A stretch of DNA of 5,445 bases from assembly GCA_025453505.1 (NCBI GenBank), contig JALOQG010000328.1:1-5445 (forward strand), written 5' to 3'. This DNA is from Myxococcota bacterium. Its GTDB lineage: Bacteria > Myxococcota_A > UBA9160 > PR03. The notes under the pieces are model-generated. The model was not told the origin of the DNA, did no database searches, and worked only from the letters and a program-made list of their open reading frames with translations. Positions 1 through 5,445 of this stretch are shown one piece after another (position 1 is the stretch's first letter; every line of letters starts with the position of its first letter). Both the position numbers and the translations under genes were made by a program.

Positions 1-1179
1 GACGACCATCGCCACCGCGCCGGTGCCGAGCGACGCGACCCACGGCGTGCGGAAGCGCGGGTGCACGGTGCCGAAGACGCGCGGCAAGAGGCCGTCGCGC
101 GCCATGCTGTAGAAGATGCGCGGCTGGCCGAGCAGCATCACGAGGATCACCGACGAGAGACCCGCGACCGCGCCGATCTTCACGACCGGGCGCAGCCACG
201 CGAGGCCGGGGCCGGCCGCGTCGATGCCGACCGCGATCGGATCGGGCACGTCGAGTTCGCGGAACGAGACGATGCCGGTCAGCACCAGTGCGACCGCGAC
301 GTAGAGCACCGTGCAGACCGCCAGCGAGGCGAGGATCCCGATCGGCATGTCGCGCTGCGGGTTCTTCACTTCCTGCGCCGCGGTCGAAACGGCGTCGAAG
401 CCGATGTAGGCGAAGAAGATCACGCCCGCGCCGCGCAGCACGCCGCCCCAGCCGAAGCGGCCGTCGCCCTCGGCGGGCGGCACGAAGGGCTGCCAGTTGT
501 CGGCGTTGACGTAGGCGGCGCCGAAGCCGATGAACGCGAGGATCACCGCCAGCTTGAGCACCACGATCACGTTGTTGAAGCGCGTCGACTCCTTGATGCC
601 GACGACCAGCAGGATCGTGACGACGCCGACGATCAACATCGCCGGCACGTTCAGCACCGCGCCGGTGGTCGTCCAACCTTCCGTGAAGATGCGCCACACG
701 TTCCAGCCGGCGTCGGTCGGCGCGACGTGATCGTAGGGCGCGGCCGCCCACTGGGGTGGGATCACGATCCCGAAGTCCTTCAGCAGCGACACCACGTAGC
801 CGGACCAGCCGACGGCGACCGTCGCGGACGCGAACAGGTACTCGAGGATCAGGTCCCAGCCGATGATCCACGCGATGAACTCGCCGAGCGTCGCGTACGA
901 GTAGGTGTAGGCGGAGCCGGCGATCGGGATCATCGCCGAGAACTCGGCGTAGCAGAGGCCCGCGAACGCGCAGGCGAGACCGGCCAGCAGGAACGAGTAG
1001 ACGATGCCGGGGCCGGCGTACTGGGCCGCGGCGCGGCCGGTCAGGACGAAGATGCCCGCGCCGATGATCGCGCCGATGCCGAGCGCGGTCAGGTTGCCGG
1101 CGCCGAGCACGCGGTGCAGATCGCCCTGCGCGGCCTCGGTCTGGAGCGCCGCGATCTGCTTGCGTCGGAACAGGCTCAT
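1..1179 (-). CDS. APC-superfamily amino-acid permease, CAT/YhdG-like (3' end outside window)
   Basis: This is an inner-membrane secondary transporter for amino acids. The window holds 393 residues; the frame is open to the left edge, and typical relatives of about 460-500 residues imply roughly 70-110 are missing. TM1 carries the substrate-binding-type motif GIGAIIGAGIFVLTG (34-48). Further hydrophobic segments lie at about 56-76, 97-119, 119-135, 177-195, 202-224, 246-266, 280-304 and 329-352, with another beginning near 378. Other hallmarks are AEFSAMIPIAGSAYTYSYATLGE (78 onward; first part shown to 20 residues: AEFSAMIPIAGSAYTYSYAT), FFAYIGFDAVSTAAQEVKNP (255-274) and RIFYSMARDGLLP (354-366). 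These match the cationic amino-acid transporter (CAT) branch of the APC superfamily, but substrate cannot be read from sequence. ATG 1179 is preferred over the in-frame ATG 1188 because a G-run ends 9 bases before it. It follows lpd on the same strand after about 54 bases, so co-transcription is possible. Confidence 0.93.
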   Translation of the reverse strand, partial: MSLFRRKQIAALQTEAAQGDLHRVLGAGNLTALGIGAIIGAGIFVLTGRAAAQYAGPGIVYSFLLAGLACAFAGLCYAEFSAMIPIAGSAYTYSYATLGEFIAWIIGWDLILEYLFASATVAVGWSGYVVSLLKDFGIVIPPQWAAAPYDHVAPTDAGWNVWRIFTEGWTTTGAVLNVPAMLIVGVVTILLVVGIKESTRFNNVIVVLKLAVILAFIGFGAAYVNADNWQPFVPPAEGDGRFGWGGVLRGAGVIFFAYIGFDAVSTAAQEVKNPQRDMPIGILASLAVCTVLYVAVALVLTGIVSFRELDVPDPIAVGIDAAGPGLAWLRPVVKIGAVAGLSSVILVMLLGQPRIFYSMARDGLLPRVFGTVHPRFRTPWVASLGTGAVAMVV

Positions 1180-1233
1180 GGAACGCATCCCCCCGAGCGC
1201 GGACTCTTCCTTCGTGGATCGCCGATGGCAACC
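1180..1233 (-). other. Short intergenic gap between lpd and the permease
   Basis: The 54 bases between the lpd stop and the preferred permease start contain a purine stretch (AAGGAAGAG, minus strand, about 1204-1212) and the G-run next to ATG 1188. There is no stem of terminator strength followed by a T-run and no clear -35/-10 pair. Read-through from the PDHc operon is therefore plausible. Confidence 0.45.
1189..1194 (-). promoter_or_regulatory. Shine-Dalgarno-like G-run deciding the permease start
   Basis: Six G residues on the minus strand abut ATG 1188 directly but lie 9 bases before ATG 1179. The two ATGs are in the same frame (upstream version adds MRS). A ribosome-binding site needs a gap of several bases, so the downstream ATG is the better start. 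The run is G-only rather than a full AGGAGG, so the assignment is moderate. Confidence 0.5.
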
Positions 1234-2661
1234 CTACGAGCCGGTGTCCTTGCGGCGCCGGGGCGGCGCGAGGTCGGTGATCGTGCCGTTCGCGACTTCC
1301 GCCGCGAGGCCGATCGTCTCCGAGAGCGTCGGATGCGGATGCACGGTGAGTGCCACGTCGTCGACGTCGGCGCCGAGTTCGATCGCGAGCGCGCACTCCG
1401 CGATCAGGTCGCCCGCGTGCGGACCGACGATGCCGGCGCCGAGCACGCGCTGCGTGTCCTTCGCGAAGACCAGCTTCGTCAGGCCCTCGGAGCGGCCCAT
1501 GCCGAGCGCGCGGCCCGACGCGCTCCAGGGGAAGCGCGCGACCTCGACGTCGATCTTCTGCGCACGCGCTTCGGTCTCCGAGAGCCCGACCCACGCGACC
1601 TCCGGGTCGGTGTAGGCGACCGACGGGATCGCGCGCGCGTCGAACACCACCTTGCGATCGCACGCGGCCTCGGCCGCCGTCTTGCCCTCGTGCATCGCCT
1701 TGTGGGCGAGCAGCGGCGCGCGCGCGACGTCTCCGATCGCGAACACGTGCGGGAGGTTCGTCGCGAGGCGCGCGTCGACGGGGACGAAGCCGCGCTCGTC
1801 GACGCGCAGGCCGGCGGCGTCGGCGCCGATGCGGTCGCCGTTCGGGCGCCGCCCGACTGCGACGAGGGCGGCGTCGAAACGGTCCTGTGCCGGCGGCTTC
1901 TCGCCCTCGAAGGTCACGTGGAGGCCGTCACCACGCGCCGTGACGCCCACGACCTTCGTGCGCAGGTGGATGCCCGCGACGCGCGGCTCGAGCACGCGCT
2001 GCAGCGGCCGCACCAGATCCGCGTCGGGGCCCGGCATCAGGCGATCCTGCGCCTCGACGATCGTCACCGCCGCGCCGAGCGCCGCGTACACCGTCGCGAG
2101 TTCGAGCCCGATGATGCCGCCGCCGACGACGAGCAGGCGCGCCGGGATCTCGCCGAGCGCGAGCGCCGACGTCGAGTCGAGCACGCGCGGATCGTCGGGC
2201 CAGCCGGGCAGCGAGACGGCGCGCGATCCCGCCGCGACGATGGCGCGCTCGAAGTCGATCGCGACGGCGCCGTCGGCGGTCGCGACGCCGAGCCGCGTCG
2301 GCGCTTCGAAGCGGCCGGTGCCGGTCACGACCTGCACGCCGCGCGCCTTCGCGAGCTTCGCAAGCCCGCCCGTGAGCTGTGCCACGACGCCCTGCTTGTG
2401 CGCGCGCAGTTTCGCGAGGTCGATCTTCGGCGCGCCGAACTCGACGCCGGCCTCCGCGAGATGGCGCGCGCCGTTCAGCACGTCCGCCACGTGCAGCAGC
2501 GCCTTCGACGGGATGCAGCCGACGTTCAGGCACACGCCGCCGAGCACGGCGTAGCGCTCGACGAGTACGACCTGACGGCCGAGATCCGCCGCGCGGAATG
2601 CGGCGGTGTAGCCGCCCGGGCCGCCGCCCAGCACGACCAGTTCCGCCCGCAGGTCCGCCAT
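1234..2661 (-). CDS. lpd: Dihydrolipoyl dehydrogenase (E3 of PDHc)
   Basis: This is the FAD flavoprotein disulfide reductase that reoxidises E2-bound dihydrolipoamide with NAD+ in the cytoplasm. It is 475 residues, the usual size for the family. Visible parts: FAD-binding Rossmann motif GGGPGGYTAAF (12-22); redox-active disulfide in CLNVGC (C44, C49); NAD-binding motif GGGIIGLELA (180-189); second FAD motif FAIGD (308-312 region, D311); and an interface/dimer domain ending in HPHPTLSE, with the catalytic His-Glu pair H443/E448. The C-terminus GLAAEVANGTITDL resembles E. coli Lpd. ATG 2661 is chosen because it places the FAD motif at the usual distance from the N-terminus and overlaps the E2 stop by one base (TGATG). 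Only a weak GGA lies upstream at 2672-2674, so translational coupling to aceF is likely. Position directly after aceF argues that this E3 serves PDHc, though one E3 may also serve other 2-oxoacid complexes. Confidence 0.97.
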   Translation of the reverse strand: MADLRAELVVLGGGPGGYTAAFRAADLGRQVVLVERYAVLGGVCLNVGCIPSKALLHVADVLNGARHLAEAGVEFGAPKIDLAKLRAHKQGVVAQLTGGLAKLAKARGVQVVTGTGRFEAPTRLGVATADGAVAIDFERAIVAAGSRAVSLPGWPDDPRVLDSTSALALGEIPARLLVVGGGIIGLELATVYAALGAAVTIVEAQDRLMPGPDADLVRPLQRVLEPRVAGIHLRTKVVGVTARGDGLHVTFEGEKPPAQDRFDAALVAVGRRPNGDRIGADAAGLRVDERGFVPVDARLATNLPHVFAIGDVARAPLLAHKAMHEGKTAAEAACDRKVVFDARAIPSVAYTDPEVAWVGLSETEARAQKIDVEVARFPWSASGRALGMGRSEGLTKLVFAKDTQRVLGAGIVGPHAGDLIAECALAIELGADVDDVALTVHPHPTLSETIGLAAEVANGTITDLAPPRRRKDTGS

Positions 2662-2663
2662 CA
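2659..2663 (-). promoter_or_regulatory. TGATG stop/start overlap coupling aceF and lpd
   Basis: The aceF stop TGA (2663-2661) shares its A with the lpd ATG (2661-2659). With no strong Shine-Dalgarno before lpd, this overlap most likely makes lpd translation depend on ribosomes finishing aceF. Any defect at the aceF start could therefore also reduce E3. Confidence 0.7.
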
Positions 2664-3992
2664 GAGCAGGATCCGGCGCAGGTCCGCGAGCAGCGCGGCG
2701 AGGCGCGTCGTGAAGCGCGCGGCGTCGGCGCCGTCGATCACGCGGTGGTCGTACGAGAGCGAGAGCGGCAGGATGCGGCGCGGCACGAAGGCGCCGTCCT
2801 GGAACACCGGCTTCCACTCCATCTTCGAGACGCCGAGGATCGCGACCTCTGGGTGGTTCACGATCGGCGTGAACTTCGTGCCGCCGATGCCGCCGAGGCT
2901 CGAGATCGAGAAGGTGCCGCCCTGCAGCTGTTCGGGGCGCAAGCGCCGCGCGCGCGCCCGTTCGGAAAGCTCCTGCAGCTCCGCCGCGATCTCGAAGAGC
3001 GTCTTGCGGTCGGCATCGCGCACGACCGGCACGACGAGTCCGTGCTCGGTGTCGACGGCGACTCCGACGTGGTAGTAGCGCTTGACCACCAGGTTCTCGC
3101 CGGTGTGGTCGAGCGAGGCGTTGAAGTGCGGGAACTCGCGCAGCGCCTTGGCGATCGCGACGACGAGGAAGGGCAGGAAGGTCAGCTTGGTGCCGCGTGC
3201 CTCGGCCTCGGCGCGGTGCTGCTGGCGGAACTCTTCGAGGTCCGTGACGTCGGCGTCGTCGAACTGCGTGACGTGCGGGACGGTCACCCACGAGCGATGC
3301 AGGTTCGCCGCCGAGATCCGCCGCACGCGGTTGAGCGGCGTCGTCTCGGTCGGTCCCCACTTCGAGAAGTCCACTTCGACCGGCCCGGCGACGCGCACGC
3401 CCGCGATCGGAACCGACGCGGAGCCGCGCTGTGCGATCAACGCCTTCACGTAGCCCTGCACGTCCTCGGCGAGGATGCGCTGCTTCGGGCCGCTCGGAGG
3501 CACGAGCGCGAGATCGACGCCGAGCTCGTGCGCGAGGCGGCGGACGGAGGGGCCGGCGTGGGCGGTGGGCGCGATGCCTTCGCTGGAATAGGGAGCGAGG
3601 TCGGAGTCGGTGGGGGACGCGGGCGAGCCGGCGTCGGCCTCGGACTCGGATGCCGGAGGTTGGTTGCCGGTCCGACCGCGAGCCTCGGGATCTTCGCTCG
3701 GCTTCGCCTTGCTGGGCGCCGCCTGCGGCGGCTTGCGTGCGTCCTTCTGGGCTTCGCTCGGCTCCGCGGACTTCGCCTCGCTGCGCGCTCCGTCGTCTTC
3801 GACGACTGCGCTTGCGGTTGCCGCTTCGATCTCGACGATGGCGATCGGCGAGCCCTCGCTCACCTTGTCGCCGACGCCGACGAGGAGCTTCGCGACGACG
3901 CCGGCGACGGGGGAGGGGATCTCCATCGTCGCCTTGTCGCTCTCGAGCACGAGCAGCGATTGCTCGGCGGCGACGCGGTCGCCGGCCTTCAC
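2661..3992 (-). CDS. aceF: Dihydrolipoamide acetyltransferase E2 of PDHc, with defective or abnormal 5' end
   Basis: E2 is the PDHc core that transfers acetyl from its lipoyl arm to CoA. From the GTG at 3992 there are 443 residues. In order they are: a lipoyl domain (1-57) with lipoylation site K20 in ESDKATMEIPSP; a flexible linker (about 58-145) rich in Ser, Glu, Lys and Pro; a peripheral-subunit binding domain (about 147-183, RRLAHELGVDL); and a catalytic domain (about 213-443) with GGTFSISSLGGIGGT and the active-site motif DHRVIDG (H416, D420). There is one lipoyl domain, against three in E. coli. The 5' end is odd: the frame reads GVIELLVKAGDRV, but the preceding first beta-strand of the lipoyl domain (the VPDIG region, about 15 residues) is absent in all frames upstream. 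GTG 3992 is the only standard in-frame start; the well-placed ATG at 4012 is in another frame. It may be a recent pseudogene, a sequence error, or a truncated but expressed protein. The family call is sure; the start is not. Confidence 0.9.
   Translation of the reverse strand: MKAGDRVAAEQSLLVLESDKATMEIPSPVAGVVAKLLVGVGDKVSEGSPIAIVEIEAATASAVVEDDGARSEAKSAEPSEAQKDARKPPQAAPSKAKPSEDPEARGRTGNQPPASESEADAGSPASPTDSDLAPYSSEGIAPTAHAGPSVRRLAHELGVDLALVPPSGPKQRILAEDVQGYVKALIAQRGSASVPIAGVRVAGPVEVDFSKWGPTETTPLNRVRRISAANLHRSWVTVPHVTQFDDADVTDLEEFRQQHRAEAEARGTKLTFLPFLVVAIAKALREFPHFNASLDHTGENLVVKRYYHVGVAVDTEHGLVVPVVRDADRKTLFEIAAELQELSERARARRLRPEQLQGGTFSISSLGGIGGTKFTPIVNHPEVAILGVSKMEWKPVFQDGAFVPRRILPLSLSYDHRVIDGADAARFTTRLAALLADLRRILL
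3692..3768. repeat. Pair of imperfect 17-base direct repeats, 60 bases apart, in the E2 linker
   Basis: CTTCGCTCGGCTTCGCC (3692-3708) and CTTCGCTCGGCTCCGCG (3752-3768) match at 15 of 17 bases and start exactly 60 bases apart, so they are in frame. In E2 they encode AKPSE and AEPSE within the interdomain linker. They are most simply a relic of short in-frame duplication in a low-complexity linker. Resemblance to a dispersed genomic repeat cannot be tested here. Confidence 0.5.
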
Positions 3993-4012
3993 GAGCAGCT
4001 CGATGACGCCAT
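3989..4012 (-). other. Seven-codon peptide MASSSCS from the apparent aceF initiation site
   Basis: ATG 4012, with GGAG at 4022-4025, opens a frame of only seven codons, MASSSCS, ending in TGA at 3991-3989. That TGA overlaps the GTG at 3992-3990, the first standard start in the E2 frame, forming GTGA, a classic stop/start coupling layout. I read it as the frameshifted remnant of the aceF start. It could act as a leader that delivers ribosomes to the E2 GTG by reinitiation, but nothing in the sequence proves that it is translated. Confidence 0.35.
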
Positions 4013-4017
4013 CGCGT

Positions 4018-5445
4018 TCAGCTCCGCACCGGGCTCGGCTTGGAAGGATCGATCTTGTAGCGCTCGATCGCCTGGCGGACGGTGGCGGGCGGCAGCGCGC
4101 CCGTGTCCGCCAGCGACTTCAGCGCGGCCACCGCGACGAAGAAGCGGTTGACCTCGAAGAAGTGTCGCAGGCGTTCGCGCCGGTCGGAGCGTCCGAAGCC
4201 GTCGGTACCGAGTACGCGGTAGGGACCGGGCACGAACGGGCGGATCTGGTCGGCGTACGCCTTCACGTAGTCGCTCGCGGCGACGACCGGTCCCGAGCGG
4301 GCGCCGAGCAGCGTCTCGACGTGACTCTTGCGCTGCGGCTCCTCGGGATGCAGCAGGTTCCAGCGCTCGGTCTCGAGTCCGTCGCGACGCAGCTCGGTGA
4401 AGCTGGTCGCGCTCCACACGTCGGCGGCGACGCCGAAGTCGTCGCGCAGCAGGTCGGCCGCGGCGATCACCTCGCGCAGGATCGTGCCGCTGCCGAGCAG
4501 CTGCACGCGCGGTCCGGTGGCGTCGCTCTCGCGCATCGAATAGAGGCCGCGCAGGATGCCTTCGCGCATGCCCGGCTGCATCGCCGGGTGCGGATAGCTC
4601 TCGTTCATCATCGTGACGTAGTAGAAGACGTCTTCCTGCCTGCGCAGCATGCGGTCGAGGCCGTCGTGGAGGATCACGGCCAGCTCGTAGGCGAAGGTCG
4701 GGTCGTAGGCGACGCAGTTCGGGATCGACGACATCCACAGCTGCGAGTGACCGTCCTGGTGCTGGAGGCCTTCTCCGGCGAGCGTCGTACGGCCCGCCGT
4801 GCCCGCCATCAAGAAGCCGCGCGTGCGCGAATCCGCGGCGGCCCAGAGCAGGTCGCCGACGCGCTGCGCGCCGAACATCGAGTAGAAGGCGAAGAAGGGG
4901 ATCATCGCGACGCCGTGGTTCGCGTAGCTGGTCCCGGCCGCGATCCACGACGACGTCGCGCCCGCCTCGGTGATGCCCTCCTGGAGCATCTGTCCCTTCT
5001 GGTCCTCGCGGTAGTACATCACCTGGTCGTGATCGACCGGCTCGTAGAGCTGTCCTTCCGCCGCGTAGATGCCGAGCTGGCGGAAGAGGCCCTCCATGCC
5101 GAAGGTGCGCGCCTCGTCCGCGACGATCGGAACGACGCGCGGCCCGAGCTTCGGGTCGCGCAGCAGCGCCGAGAGCACCCGGACGTAGGCCATGGTCGTC
5201 GAGATCTCGCGTTCGCCGGTGCCTTCGAGCAGCTTCGCGAAGATCGAGAGGTCGGGGATGTCGAGCGGCGGCGCCGCCGTGCGGCGCGCCGGCAGGTGAC
5301 CGCCGAGCGCGCGGCGACGCTCGTGCATGTAGCGGATCTCGGGCGCGTCCTCGGCGGGCTTGTAGAAGGGCGCCTCCTCGATGCGCTCGTCCGGGATCGG
5401 GATCCGGTAGCGATCGCGGAACGCCTTCAGCGACTTGTCCGCCAG
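4018..5445 (-). CDS. aceE: Pyruvate dehydrogenase E1 component, homodimeric type (5' end outside window)
   Basis: This is the thiamine-diphosphate (ThDP) E1 subunit of PDHc. It decarboxylates pyruvate and reductively acetylates the E2 lipoyl arm in the cytoplasm. The window holds the C-terminal 475 residues; the frame is open to the right edge, so the ThDP/Mg binding region and the start are missing. Counting the first visible residue as 1, the fragment aligns with E. coli AceE from about residue 412 to its end, with almost no net indels from the DEARTFGMEGLFRQ motif onward. Active-site positions recalled for E. coli are all present: D110/E111 (D521/E522), E160 in EGITE (E571), Y188 (Y599), E225 and H229 in GEGLQH (E636, H640). 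The late motif RVLGTDGFGRSD is also clear. The protein ends in KIDPSKPSPVRS, matching the length of the E. coli tail, so this end looks intact. It is the first gene of an aceE-aceF-lpd operon. The identification is very secure. Confidence 0.97.
   Translation of the reverse strand: MADKSLKAFRDRYRIPIPDERIEEAPFYKPAEDAPEIRYMHERRRALGGHLPARRTAAPPLDIPDLSIFAKLLEGTGEREISTTMAYVRVLSALLRDPKLGPRVVPIVADEARTFGMEGLFRQLGIYAAEGQLYEPVDHDQVMYYREDQKGQMLQEGITEAGATSSWIAAGTSYANHGVAMIPFFAFYSMFGAQRVGDLLWAAADSRTRGFLMAGTAGRTTLAGEGLQHQDGHSQLWMSSIPNCVAYDPTFAYELAVILHDGLDRMLRRQEDVFYYVTMMNESYPHPAMQPGMREGILRGLYSMRESDATGPRVQLLGSGTILREVIAAADLLRDDFGVAADVWSATSFTELRRDGLETERWNLLHPEEPQRKSHVETLLGARSGPVVAASDYVKAYADQIRPFVPGPYRVLGTDGFGRSDRRERLRHFFEVNRFFVAVAALKSLADTGALPPATVRQAIERYKIDPSKPSPVRS
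4022..4025 (-). promoter_or_regulatory. Shine-Dalgarno GGAG for the original aceF start
   Basis: GGAG sits in the last sense codons of aceE (within CGG AGC) and is followed by 9 bases and then ATG at 4012-4010. This is near-ideal spacing, and the ATG lies 5 bases after the aceE stop, a normal layout for aceF in this operon. The ATG is however not in the E2 reading frame. This suggests that the initiation region survives while the first coding bases of aceF were lost. Confidence 0.6.

Noticed and set aside
1195..1233. Possible terminator or hairpin after lpd
   Set aside because: Only a very short inverted word (ATCG-G-CGAT) was seen, without a strong stem or T-run.
61..3075. A 1004-codon open frame on the plus strand, antisense to the permease, lpd and part of aceF
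   Set aside because: Its codons are aligned with those of the permease and lpd, where the sense codons CTA, TTA and TCA that would give antisense stops are rare at this GC. The product is an Arg/His/Asp/Ala-rich mixture with no recognisable domain. It is a shadow of the real genes.
2662..3360. Upstream extension of the lpd frame to a GTG at 3360
   Set aside because: The extra residues are the wrong frame of aceF (Arg-rich). The FAD motif sits at the standard distance from ATG 2661, which overlaps the aceF stop.
4008..4030. Programmed +1 frameshift at the aceE TGA (RF2-like AGC TGA A) that would fuse E1 to E2
   Set aside because: The E2 frame is indeed +1 to E1 and open through the aceE end. 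However, no RF2-type slippery codon or internal Shine-Dalgarno is evident, E1 has a normal C-terminus, and a fusion would still lack the first lipoyl strand.
2379..4151. A 590-codon plus-strand open frame antisense to aceF and lpd
   Set aside because: Low-complexity Arg/Ala/Glu/Asp-rich translation with no family features, opposite a clearly identified E2 gene. High-GC shadow.
3989..4948. A 319-codon minus-strand frame antiphase to aceE
   Set aside because: Arg-rich translation overlapping well-conserved E1 in another frame. Only its last seven codons (from ATG 4012) are of interest, and they are treated separately.

Overview
The window is dense coding sequence with very high GC and strong G/C preference at third codon positions. 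All genes lie on the minus strand, transcribed from high to low coordinates. It holds the pyruvate dehydrogenase complex (PDHc) operon in the order E1 (aceE, 5' end outside the window), E2 (aceF), E3 (lpd), followed by the first four-fifths of an APC-superfamily amino-acid permease. E1 is the single-chain (homodimeric) type that E. coli has, not the split alpha/beta type. The sequence fits a GC-rich Gram-negative bacterium, perhaps Pseudomonadota or a former 'deltaproteobacterial' lineage. Sequence alone does not fix the taxon.

Layout: E1 C-terminal part 4018-5445; E2 2661-3992 as an open frame, with a damaged or abnormal 5' end around 3989-4012; E3 1234-2661, sharing one base with the E2 stop (TGATG); a 45-54 base gap; permease 1-1179, running off the left edge. 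No RNA genes, mobile elements, CRISPR arrays or convincing terminators were seen, and no gene-free stretch exceeds about 60 bases.

Together, E1 decarboxylates pyruvate and reductively acetylates the E2 lipoyl arm, E2 passes the acetyl group to CoA, and E3 reoxidises dihydrolipoamide with NAD+. The tight spacing suggests one transcript whose promoter lies upstream of aceE, outside the window. The permease may be read through from it, but this is inference.

Most of the window is ordinary core metabolism. The one feature that stands out is the aceE/aceF junction. E1 ends normally, and a good Shine-Dalgarno plus ATG follows 5 bases after its stop. That ATG is out of frame with E2 and gives only a 7-codon peptide. 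The lipoyl-domain frame picks up without its first beta-strand (about 15 residues). This looks like a 3n+1-base deletion, either real or an assembly or sequencing error. The short peptide ends in a GTGA overlap with the only usable in-frame E2 start.
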